DNA of 40,764 nt, from contig CANENS010000012.1 in the NCBI GenBank assembly GCA_947428935.1, forward strand, positions 1 through 40,764. Reading direction: 5' to 3'. The translations under genes and the position numbers were made by a program. Origin of the DNA: an uncultured Candidatus Saccharibacteria bacterium (lineage in GTDB: Bacteria; Patescibacteriota; Saccharimonadia; Saccharimonadales; Saccharimonadaceae). The notes below the pieces were generated by a model. That model did not search any database. It had not been told where the DNA came from and saw only the letters and a list, made by a program, of their open reading frames with translations. Below, piece after piece: positions 8,103 through 15,645 of this stretch (position 1 is its first letter; each line of letters opens with the position of its first letter).

Positions 8103-9068
8103 TTGACCGAAAAACCCAAGGTATTCTTAGATACCAATGTTATCAATAATATTTCCCCGACTGGTGGGTTGTTGGGCTGCTGCAAACAACTAGAGTGTCT
8201 TGACTCAAAAGTAGATTTTATTATCCCCAGTATAGTTGTCGAGGAACTAATCGAACATAAGAGGAAAGCCTTTGATAGAAAAAAGCAACAACTTCTTGAC
8301 AATGAGCTATTTGATAACCCCGAGGAACGAGCAAAAATTGAAACTAAAGATTTCTGTGAGGAATGTATTTTTAAAGATGAGAGTATTAAATATACTACCG
8401 AAGGAATCAGTAATCTAGAAAAACGTTTTCACGACATGTGCTCGCTCGCATTGCAAAACAAAGCTCCTTTTGACAACAAAACCGATAAGGGTTTTAAAGA
8501 TGCTATCATTGCTTTTACTATCGACGATTATCTAGAACGTAACCCAAAAATTAATCGGGTATTCCTAGTGAGCAAAGACGGAAGGCTTGGTGAATATTTT
8601 GAAGAGCGACAAGATGTTATTGTCATAAAGGAATTCAGTGAGCTAAACCAGTATCTAGATATATGCAATGACGCTTCTCAGTCTAGCCAAGCCAACGATG
8701 AATGTAGGGCAATTTGCCACGAGGACAAGCCCTCTCCGAAATTGTCGGAAGCGAGAAAACTGCTCACAGAATTACGCAATAGCGGTAATTTTGCCTCGAC
8801 ACATCAAACTATTGAAAAGATACAGCCTTATATTACACTGCTCACAGATGATGACTTCATAGATATTCTATTATCAGCTATTGAAAATGACCAAGTAATG
8901 TGGATTATTGATGACCCAGATGTAAAAGGATTTATTCAGCCAATTTTTGATAAATACAAAGATCGATTAGAGATTTCAAAATATAACGACTTCGTAAATA
9001 AATCTAGGTGGCAATACCCAATTAAACAAGTTTTAAGTGAAGCTAATTTAGACGATTTACCTTTTTAG
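8103..9068 (+). CDS. PIN-domain nuclease-like protein (DUF4935-like)
   Basis: About 321 residues from a TTG start at 8103, which sits 4 nt behind AAAGGAGG; the upstream ATG at 8061 has no such site. The N-terminal half is a PIN fold: VFLDTNVINN gives the first acidic residue (Asp10), then IIPSIVVEELIEH, then KTDKGFKDAIIAF, and VSKDGRLGEYF gives the last acidic strand. Such PIN proteins are metal-dependent RNases, often toxins or defence effectors. The C-terminal 130 residues are helical and unrecognised. No antitoxin is obvious next to it. It lies alone on its strand, facing the leftward operon, so it looks like cargo of the element. A defence or maintenance role is inference. Confidence 0.65.
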   Translation: MTEKPKVFLDTNVINNISPTGGLLGCCKQLECLDSKVDFIIPSIVVEELIEHKRKAFDRKKQQLLDNELFDNPEERAKIETKDFCEECIFKDESIKYTTEGISNLEKRFHDMCSLALQNKAPFDNKTDKGFKDAIIAFTIDDYLERNPKINRVFLVSKDGRLGEYFEERQDVIVIKEFSELNQYLDICNDASQSSQANDECRAICHEDKPSPKLSEARKLLTELRNSGNFASTHQTIEKIQPYITLLTDDDFIDILLSAIENDQVMWIIDDPDVKGFIQPIFDKYKDRLEISKYNDFVNKSRWQYPIKQVLSEANLDDLPF

Positions 9069-9085
9069 CCATGACAACCTGTACC

Positions 9086-9307
9086 TCATCTGCCGTAAGC
9101 CCTCATGAACCGATCTATAGAGCCATAGCGAATCTCTGCTATTCTCCGTAAATGTCCATATTCAAGAATAATCTTGCGGTAAGTAATCATATCTAAACCA
9201 GCAGATTCAGCTGCGAGTTTAGCTTCTGTGATCATATTATACTTGCCACTCCTGCGAACCAACTCGTAATGGTAGAAATTGAGCAATCCAGTAGTTTTCT
9301 CAACCAT
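9086..9307 (-). CDS. Small phage/plasmid-type protein, unknown
   Basis: 73 residues with ATG at 9307 preceded by AAGGGG at good spacing. It is mostly helical and basic (YHYELVRRSGKYNMITEAKL, then DMITYRKIIL). There is no signal or membrane segment. Similar short proteins with a V-R-R-S-G-x-Y/F-N-M pattern occur in phages and integrative elements, from memory, but their function is unknown to me. It is the last gene of the leftward operon, 125 bp after the DnaB-like gene. Confidence 0.45.
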   Translation of the reverse strand: MVEKTTGLLNFYHYELVRRSGKYNMITEAKLAAESAGLDMITYRKIILEYGHLRRIAEIRYGSIDRFMRAYGR

Positions 9308-9432
9308 TTAACCCCTTAACTGTACTAAATAATAAAATGATTATATAGACTTAGTTAAGATAATGCACGAGAGAAATTTACGTGAGCAAATAGTTCACGT
9401 AAAAATAGGCAGGTGTAGAAAAACATGAGTTA

Positions 9433-10035
9433 CTAATGCTTAAAATAATCTTCGTTCAGAAGAAGTCCAGCAGTAATAGTTTCGCCGAAAGAATTCTTAA
9501 GCACCTTAAGTTCAAGAAATGGTGATTCAAAATTTGAGCGATGGATATACATAAGGATATCAGCTTTATCTAAATTTCTAACGGTTTCTCTAAACTCTGC
9601 CAAAGCAGGACAAATAATCTCATCTGTATCTTCCGAGTGTCTAACAGATAGACAAGTTACTACCATTATGGGCATGTTAAGTTTGGAAGCAACCTTTTGC
9701 ATAGCCGATAAATCAACAGGTGTTTCAAAATTCACGATAATTAACTTGGCATTATAGGCTAATGCTTGGCTCTGTATAGTATCTGCCAAAATTGGGCTAT
9801 TATCAGCTTTTATTATTTTAAAAACCTTATTATTTCGGTAATACTTATCAGTAAAAAGAAGGGCAGAATCTGAGTAACCAAAATCAGAGGCAACATTGCG
9901 AGCAATATCTTCCACAAAAGTCATGCGTCCATTTCCGGGACGAGCACCGAGTAGAATCAAACTGCCCTTTCTTAAACCACCAATTTCTTTGTCGAAATCG
10001 GTAAACCCAGTTTTGATATAATCGTCTGCTTTCAT
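9433..10035 (-). CDS. DnaB-like RecA-fold protein with altered P-loop
   Basis: 200 residues. The start TGFTDFDKEIGGLRKGSLIL plus LGARPGNGRMTF matches the C-terminal RecA-like domain of DnaB replicative helicase (TGFxDLDxxxGGLxxGxLxxx-ARPxxGKT). The P-loop Lys-Thr pair is replaced by Arg37-Met38, so normal ATP hydrolysis is doubtful. The end also fits DnaB (LELKVLKNSFG, then ETITAGLLLNEDYF). The DnaB N-terminal domain is absent, and the length is about 80 residues short of a full helicase domain. It may be a loader, a regulator or an inhibitor of the host helicase, or a decaying gene. It belongs to the leftward operon of the element. Confidence 0.6.
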   Translation of the reverse strand: MKADDYIKTGFTDFDKEIGGLRKGSLILLGARPGNGRMTFVEDIARNVASDFGYSDSALLFTDKYYRNNKVFKIIKADNSPILADTIQSQALAYNAKLIIVNFETPVDLSAMQKVASKLNMPIMVVTCLSVRHSEDTDEIICPALAEFRETVRNLDKADILMYIHRSNFESPFLELKVLKNSFGETITAGLLLNEDYFKH

Positions 10036-10089
10036 TTGACTATTTCCGTTTACCTAATTATACGGTTGCCACCCTATCTAATCAACAGA

Positions 10090-10650
10090 TTAGAATTCGC
10101 TCTTGAAAAACCTTTGGTGCTTTTCTTTTGCTTTCTTAATCTGCCTTGTGAGTTCTGCTACGAATTCATTAGTGCGAACTTGAGCTTGTTCAGGAGTTTC
10201 ATTGCTTGGAAATACTTCCTCAAAATCAAAACCTGCGTGTTGATAATAAAAGTCGGGAAATTTTTCGCCTTTCGCCTCAAGCACGATAAAACCATAGCGA
10301 AGATGAGGAAAGACATTTTTGTGAGCTTTGGCTTTTTCGGTATAGGTAATAATGTCGTGGGTAGTTTGAGTTTTGATTTTACCTTCCAAAACTACGAGCG
10401 GTATTCTATCGCCATTTGCTAGCGGCTCGTAAATTAGAGCATCAGTTACGTAAGCCTTTTGACCTTTAGCATAATCTAAACCTTTGCCAGCTTCGTTAAT
10501 TTTGTCGCAAAAATTAGTGTAAGGTAAAACTGCTTGAGTAGTGATTTTGTAGCCTAGGTTTTCAATCTCGGGACGAATTAAGTCCACGAACTTTTTGATT
10601 TCGTATTGCTCTGTACCCTCTTGTTCTTCTACTTTGAGGTTAATTGCCAT
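10090..10650 (-). CDS. PD-(D/E)XK nuclease-like protein (restriction endonuclease-type)
   Basis: 186 residues. Asp70 in VTDALIYEP and Glu89-Gly-Lys91 in LVVLEGKIKT form the D...E-x-K active site of the PD-(D/E)XK fold, on two neighbouring strands. The rest (HDIITYTEKAKAHK, then YGFIVLEAKG) fits the core alpha-beta order of that fold. The start follows AAAGGAAA. It lies 20 bp downstream of the membrane-protein gene and 54 bp before the DnaB-like gene, so it is part of one operon. It could cut DNA in defence or in element processing. No methyltransferase partner is adjacent; the type IIG-like methylase at 30 kb is far away. Confidence 0.6.
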   Translation of the reverse strand: MAINLKVEEQEGTEQYEIKKFVDLIRPEIENLGYKITTQAVLPYTNFCDKINEAGKGLDYAKGQKAYVTDALIYEPLANGDRIPLVVLEGKIKTQTTHDIITYTEKAKAHKNVFPHLRYGFIVLEAKGEKFPDFYYQHAGFDFEEVFPSNETPEQAQVRTNEFVAELTRQIKKAKEKHQRFFKSEF

Positions 10651-10670
10651 ATTTTTCCTTTCTTTTAATG

Positions 10671-11228
10671 TTATTCTTTCGAGTAGTCGACTATATCGTG
10701 AGCATGACCTTTTGCCTTATCGGATTCTAGTCGTTCTATATTGCTTTCGTAGTATTTGTTAAAGGGGTTGACACAGATAGTTGTTTCGTTAAGGCTAGTA
10801 GACCTGAAGAATATGCCGTCATAATACTGACATTCGGCTCGGGTGTAATTAGCATAGTCATAATTTGGGTCTCGCGGCCACTCCTTATACTTGCCAAGTT
10901 CTTCCAGGTATTTCTGATATTCTTCATCGGTGCCATTGGGGTTTTGAGCTACACACTCCCAACGATGATATGATCCCTCCGATTCAGGTGCGTCAGAAAT
11001 ACGAACTACCTTAATTTCTACACCTTCTTTGAAATCGCTTTTGCACCCATCTAGCATGGTAGCTTCGGCAATTCCGTCAATAGCTGGTGTTGGAATGCTG
11101 TTGATAACTGGAACTTTGCCAACCAACCCACTAATGCCGGGAAAGGAATTAGCGATCGTAAGCCCAACATAGCCAACCACCCCGATACCTACTACCCAGC
11201 AGATGATTTTGATAATAACTGGTTTCAT
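10671..11228 (-). CDS. Membrane-anchored protein of the element, unknown
   Basis: 185 residues. Residues 5-25 are one hydrophobic helix (IIKIICWVVGIGVVGYVGL) after a short Lys-containing start, so it is probably inserted with the rest outside. The outer part is acidic and has four cysteines (DGCKSD, WECVA, AECQYY, TICVN) that could form two disulfides. I do not recognise the family. It is the first gene of the leftward operon and lies directly behind a structured leader with an intrinsic terminator (11250-11392), so its expression is probably attenuated. ATG follows AAAGGG. A role in contact, entry exclusion or host interaction is possible but unproven. Confidence 0.55.
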   Translation of the reverse strand: MKPVIIKIICWVVGIGVVGYVGLTIANSFPGISGLVGKVPVINSIPTPAIDGIAEATMLDGCKSDFKEGVEIKVVRISDAPESEGSYHRWECVAQNPNGTDEEYQKYLEELGKYKEWPRDPNYDYANYTRAECQYYDGIFFRSTSLNETTICVNPFNKYYESNIERLESDKAKGHAHDIVDYSKE

Positions 11229-11249
11229 AACACCCTTTCTGCCGCAACT

Positions 11250-11392
11250 AAAAAAGCGACCACATGTTTAGTCGCTAAACTTTGACAAACGGAGTTTTGA
11301 AACCCTATCTGCTACACATGGTCGCATTTCTGATTTCAAAACACCTATCAAAGGTGTAGTCCGAATATCAAAGTTTAGCTAACACCACTATA
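11250..11392 (-). ncRNA. Structured attenuator-like leader of the leftward operon
   Basis: Read on the minus strand, a -10 box TATAGT (11387-11392) is followed by a closed structure. P1 pairs GCTAAACTTTGA (from 11379) with TCAAAGTTTAGC (to 11274), 12 perfect bp. Inside it are hairpin ACACCT-TTGAT-AGGTGT and a 9-bp stem GTTTTGAAA/TTTCAAAAC. After P1 comes AGCGAC, a 10-nt loop, GTCGCT and six T, an intrinsic terminator (11250-11276). P1 and the terminator share AGC. A second segment GCGACCA (minus strand, 11325-11319) could pair with the terminator's TGGTCGC. These exclusive pairings suggest attenuation or a riboswitch-like control. The terminator ends about 20 nt before the membrane-protein ATG. 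Confidence 0.6.
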
Positions 11393-11561
11393 CCATAAAA
11401 ACCATAATTGTGAAAGACTATTTTAACTATTACGGGGAAGCCGTTAGAAAACCATGCGATATTTGCGACATACAAGCGGTTTAAACAAGCGATCAGGCTC
11501 AAACCGACCAACTATGTATGGTTACCCTAAACCCTGCGAAATTTTGCGAATTTAAAAGCCC

Positions 11562-11590
11562 TTGACGGCAGGGCGAAAGTGCGATAAGAT
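11562..11590 (+). promoter_or_regulatory. Promoter of the replication-ATPase transcript
   Basis: TTGACG (11562-11567) and TAAGAT (11585-11590) with 17-bp spacing. The first downstream gene starts more than 300 nt later, so the leader is long. Confidence 0.55.
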
Positions 11591-11921
11591 AAGAATGTCA
11601 GATTAAGAAATCTGAATCAAGATTTAGAACGTTATTTAATGACTGACAAACCAGTACGAAAGCGAGCAGGTTCAAATCCTTGTCTATTTAGACTAAATCG
11701 GTAAGCAAATTGTATTGTGCGATAATACAACCTAGTGCCACAGTCAAAGCCTATTCTATAGGGATGGTCTTTGTTTGGTTGGCACTAGGATTTCGTAATT
11801 TCTAGGCTTTGTCAAAAGAATAGAGGTCAAAATAATATCAGTTTTCCCATTAGATTATCTTTGGCTGTGGAGAGCTAACACATGAGACACTCTCCGTCCA
11901 AAAACGGAAAGCATATTTGTA
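11591..11921 (+). ncRNA. Long structured leader upstream of the replication ATPase
   Basis: This has several strong stems. TGTATT/AATACA is at 11711-11729. A nested hairpin at 11731-11789 is closed by CCTAGTGCCA/TGGCACTAGG (10 bp), with inner pairs CAAAG/CTTTG and CCTAT-TCT-ATAGG. GGAGAG/CTCTCC and TCCGT/ACGGA lie just before the start codon. The inner strand CAAAGCCTA can also pair with TAGGCTTTG about 60 nt downstream, so alternative folds exist. It may control copy number or expression of the replication gene, or be a separate RNA. There is no open frame of note. Confidence 0.5.
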
Positions 11922-13661
11922 GTGGCAAAACGTCAATACGAAGAAAAATCCCTCCAAACAAAAACTAATAAAAATCAAACTCCAACTACCGACTATCTCG
12001 TAAAAGAGTTAGTTCAGCAAAATGTTTTATTCCAAGACAAATACGATGAGCCTTGGTTCTCGCCGTATGACAATGGATCAGAGCTATATCGAATTAGGTC
12101 GAAAAAATTCAAGAGTTGGCTAGGGGCTTATGTGTACGATAAATACAATTTTGCCCTCAAGAATAACCAAATCAGAGACATTAGCGAAGCCCTTAGTGGT
12201 GTGGCCCTCTATTCAGGTGCTGGTGAGAAGAATCTAGAGGTTCGTTCTTGTTTGGTTGATAACGTACTTTGGTATGACCTCGGAGGTTCAGCTGTCCGAG
12301 TTGATAAGAATGGTTGGGGAATTATCGAGAAACCACCTATTCTCTTTAAACCATGCGACCACCAAGAAAAACAGGTTATCCCAAGCAAGAATGGAGATAT
12401 CCGAGCCTTAAGGCAGTTCATCAACATTAGCTCGGATGAAGACTGGGCATTATTCTTAGTCTTTGCCGTCTCTGCGTTTATTCCAAGTTTTCCGCAACCA
12501 GTTTTAGTTTTGACTGGTTCGCAGGGAGCTGGAAAAACCACCCCAATGAAAATGCTTAAAAAGTTGATTGACCCATCTCAGCTTCCGAGCAACAGTACTC
12601 CTAGTAACCAAGAGGAGATGTCGAGAGTTGCTGACAAGCATTTGTTATTGTTTTTCGATAACCTATCAAGTTTAACCCCCAAAGTTTCGGATATGCTTTG
12701 TAAGTTAGTTACTGGAGACGGTTTTTCTCGTCGCACCAAGTACACCGATGACGACGAAACTATTTTCGTTTCTAAGCGAGCCATTATGATGAATGGCATT
12801 AACTCCTTCATCGCAAGAGCAGATTTGCTCGATAGAACAATTATTTTGGAGTTGGAACGCATTCCTGATGAAAAGAGGCTGCCCGAAGACGAATTATGGC
12901 AAAGATTTGAAGAAGCACGACCAGTAATTCTCGGTGGAATCTTTGACGTATTATCTAATGCTATGTCTCTTTATGGGCATAACGTGCCTGCTAAGTTGCC
13001 TCGTATGGCTGACTTTGCTAAGTGGGGAGTTGCTATCAACTCTGCCATTAAGCAAGTTGATGAAAGTTGGGTAGTTGACTTCATTGAAGCCTACGAAAAG
13101 AACATTGGGCTTCAGAATGAGGAGGCGATTCAAGCTAATCCAACTGCGGCAGCCGCACGAATGTTAGCTCAAGAAAAAATTGTATGGGAGGGGAGTGCTA
13201 GCGAACTCTTACATGAGTTTGAGACATCTACCGATATTGAAATGACTTACCTCACCCGTCACACTCTGTGGCCAAAAGATGCCTCTGGACTTGGTCGATG
13301 GTTAGAGCGTGCGAAAACAAATTTGAAACAAGTTGGTATTTCGATTGACAATTCACGAAAAGGTCATATTCGCATTGTTGACGAAAACCGCAAAGACGAG
13401 CATGAGGCTTTTCAAGCATTACCCAAGACAGAACAGGTCAAAATCGAACAAGCTAAATATTATAAAACTTCATGCGATAACAGCGTGGAGAAACGAGCAG
13501 AAAGACAGCGAGCAGAGAAATGTTGGCGAGATTGGAACGCTCGACTTGAAAACTGCACACCCGAAGACAGAGAGAAGCTGAACGAAATTCACGACAAAAT
13601 GCTTCGGGGAGAAGACCTTACGTCTGACGAGGAGTTTACTTTGTCATGCGGTCTCTGTTAA
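11922..13661 (+). CDS. Replication ATPase/helicase of the element (D5/SF3-like)
   Basis: 579 residues from a GTG start at 11922. The centre is an AAA-like helicase core: Walker A TGSQGAGKTT (about 198-207), Walker B HLLLFFDNLSS (about 240), then a sensor-type strand KRAIMMNGI followed by DLLDRTIILELERI. This is the layout of phage and plasmid replication ATPases that follow a primase domain. The N-terminal 150 residues (SELYRIRSKKFKSWLGAYVY) resemble the usual D5-type N-terminal region. No primase catalytic motif is visible, so a partner primase is probably supplied by the host. It is the main replication gene of the accessory block and sits in one direction with the small gene and recombinase. 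Confidence 0.75.
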   Translation: MAKRQYEEKSLQTKTNKNQTPTTDYLVKELVQQNVLFQDKYDEPWFSPYDNGSELYRIRSKKFKSWLGAYVYDKYNFALKNNQIRDISEALSGVALYSGAGEKNLEVRSCLVDNVLWYDLGGSAVRVDKNGWGIIEKPPILFKPCDHQEKQVIPSKNGDIRALRQFINISSDEDWALFLVFAVSAFIPSFPQPVLVLTGSQGAGKTTPMKMLKKLIDPSQLPSNSTPSNQEEMSRVADKHLLLFFDNLSSLTPKVSDMLCKLVTGDGFSRRTKYTDDDETIFVSKRAIMMNGINSFIARADLLDRTIILELERIPDEKRLPEDELWQRFEEARPVILGGIFDVLSNAMSLYGHNVPAKLPRMADFAKWGVAINSAIKQVDESWVVDFIEAYEKNIGLQNEEAIQANPTAAAARMLAQEKIVWEGSASELLHEFETSTDIEMTYLTRHTLWPKDASGLGRWLERAKTNLKQVGISIDNSRKGHIRIVDENRKDEHEAFQALPKTEQVKIEQAKYYKTSCDNSVEKRAERQRAEKCWRDWNARLENCTPEDREKLNEIHDKMLRGEDLTSDEEFTLSCGLC

Positions 13662-13831
13662 ATCATCAAAATGCCCATGACGAGACAGTAAAGACAGTAA
13701 AAAAGTCAACAAATTTAATTACTGAAGAAATGGCAGATGATTATGCAGCTTTTCTGCTTGACCTCTGGCATTATGGGCAAATGGTTCATAAAATTAACAA
13801 AAAGGGTGAGGTATCTATGGACGAAGAATAA
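13646..13831 (+). CDS. Small acidic protein, unknown
   Basis: 61 residues, overlapping the end of the ATPase gene by 16 bp, which suggests translational coupling. The middle is helical (EEMADDYAAFLLDLWHYGQM) and the end is charged (KKGEVSMDEE). There is no signal or membrane segment. It lies 60 bp upstream of the recombinase and is probably cotranscribed with it. It could be a recombination directionality factor by position and size, but no HTH is visible. Confidence 0.55.
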   Translation: MRSLLNHQNAHDETVKTVKKSTNLITEEMADDYAAFLLDLWHYGQMVHKINKKGEVSMDEE

Positions 13832-13893
13832 TTTTTAAAAAGGGTGGGCAAAAACAACTTTTATTACTTAAACATTTTTGAAAAAGGAGCAAT

Positions 13894-15645
13894 ATGAAAA
13901 CAACCGAAGAATGGGCAATCGCTAACTGTCGTGTTTCTACGAAAGAGCAGGAAGTTAACGGTAATAGCCTAAATCGGCAAAACGAGGTCGTCCGTAAATA
14001 TGCCGAAAAGCATGGTTATCGTTTAGTTAGAACTTGGTCGGGAGCTCGTTCAAGCAAGCGAGGTAAAAATATTTCACGCAAAGACCTTCAAGAAATGCTT
14101 GATTATTGTAAGCAACACAAAAAGATTAAGCACCTCATTATTGACGAACCCGACCGTTTCATGAGGTCTCTCAAGGAAGGTATTTATTTCTCGGTACGTT
14201 TTGAACAACTGGGAGTTAGAGTAGAATATGCCTCGGACGAAAGCCTAAATGGTAATGACGCACTTTCTGAGCTACAACAATGCGTAAAATTCTTTACTGC
14301 AGAAGGAAGCAATGAAGAACGTATGCGTAAAGCAATTGCTGGTGGACAAAAAGCCTTACGGGAAGGTCGCTATCCATATCCAGCCAAATTAGGTTATATG
14401 CGAGGCACTACTCCCGGAGTTCACATTATCAACCCCGAATCAGGAGAGATTCTAAAAAGCCTACTAATCAAAATTGCTAGTGGTCTAATTGATGTCTCCG
14501 CAGCAATGACAGAATTCAATAATTCGCCTTATGTCAAGTCAGGTAAGCACAAACCCTACCGTAGCGATAATTGGAAAGTTGTAGTAACCGACCCATATTA
14601 TGCTGGTATCGTAGAAATCAAGGCTCAAATTAACGAGCGAAACGAAAATGGATTACACGAACCACTAATTAGCAAGCAACAACACGAGAAAATTGTAGAA
14701 ATTGTTAACGGTAGAAAAAGAAAACATGGTGGACCTCGCAAAAATGGTAATCCTGATTTCCCCTTAAACACTATCGCTTTTTGCGAAAAATGCTATGCCG
14801 AAGAAGTTGCGTTAGGTAGAGAGGGCATTCATAACCGAGCTAAATTTGTCGGTGCAAACTCAACAAATGGTAAAACCAACAAACTCTACTCTAAATATAA
14901 GTGCCGAAAATGTGGTCGTTTAATTAACAAAACCGAGCTACACGAGCAGGTGCAAGACGAATTATCTAACTTAGAAATGACAAACGAAGGCAGAATTAAG
15001 TTAACAAAAGCCTTGCGTAAGATTTGGAATTTAGAAGAAGATAATAAAGCTTCCGAAGTTATCAAACTAAAAACCCAAGCCAATAATATAAGAAAAGAGA
15101 AAGAACGTTTATTGGATAATATCGGCAATTTCTCAAATCAAACCGTCCTTGCCGAGATTGAACGCAAAGTCGAGGAACGAGTTGCCGAAATTAGCGATAT
15201 TGAGGCTAAAATCGAGAAAATCGAAACTAGCCGTAATGACGATCGTGAACGTTTTATGCGGTTTGCTCTAGAATTTGCCGATAATTTAGGGTGTCAGTTC
15301 TTCAGTCTCCAACCCAATCAAGTTAAAAAGTGTAAACTTTTGCTCTTTCCAAACGGTTTTATCGTGGACGCAAATAAAAAAGTTTACATCCCGAAAATCA
15401 GCCCATTTTACAGATATAGAACCAACAAAAAAGGCTCCGAAGAGACCGATTTTGCCAATATGGTACGCCCGACAGGATTTGAACCTACGACCTTTGGTTC
15501 CGGAAACCAACGCTCTATCCAGCTGAGCTACGGGCGCAAAACATCGCCGAAACGACATATATATTATAACATGTTTTGCGCGAAATGGGGCGCAAAACTG
15601 ACAGTCTATTTCAAACTAGAGATGTATGTTACAATGAAGGGAGTT
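13894..15645 (+). CDS. Large serine recombinase (integrase), no stop codon of its own
   Basis: The start follows AAAAAGGAGC. NCRVSTKEQ holds the nucleophile Ser15. The resolvase domain spans about 1-145 (DEPDRFMRS, then EGSNEERMRKAIAGG). The recombinase domain follows (GRYPYPAKLGYMR, then WKVVVTDPYYAGIV). Next comes a zinc ribbon of two CxxC pairs (FCEKC near 297 and KCRKC near 340) and a coiled coil (about 390-445). It catalyses site-specific integration and excision. The family sequence appears to end near residue 520. No stop follows: the frame continues through the antisense tRNA-Arg and joins murB in frame, so the whole open frame is 13894-16746. The coordinate given is an upper limit; the true C-terminus is uncertain. 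Confidence 0.85.
15461..15537 (-). tRNA. tRNA-Arg (CCG)
   Basis: 77 nt on the minus strand. Acceptor GCGCCCG pairs with CGGGCGT (one G-U), the discriminator is A, and CCA is encoded. The anticodon stem TGGTT/AACCA region holds the loop TTCCGGA with anticodon CCG. The T arm has GGTTCAAATCC. A minus-strand TATAAT at 15563-15568 is a likely -10 box. The 3' end touches the recombinase side, so this tRNA may be the integration site. Confidence 0.95.
15468..15477. other. Candidate right attachment core in tRNA-Arg
   Basis: CCCGACAGGA, at the junction of T stem and acceptor stem, matches 7537-7546. See that entry for the limits of this call. Confidence 0.25.

Noticed and set aside
11668-11680. AGGTTCAAATCCT, like a tRNA T arm or a second attachment copy
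   Set aside because: No acceptor or anticodon arm surrounds it, and it lies inside the element's control region, not at an end.
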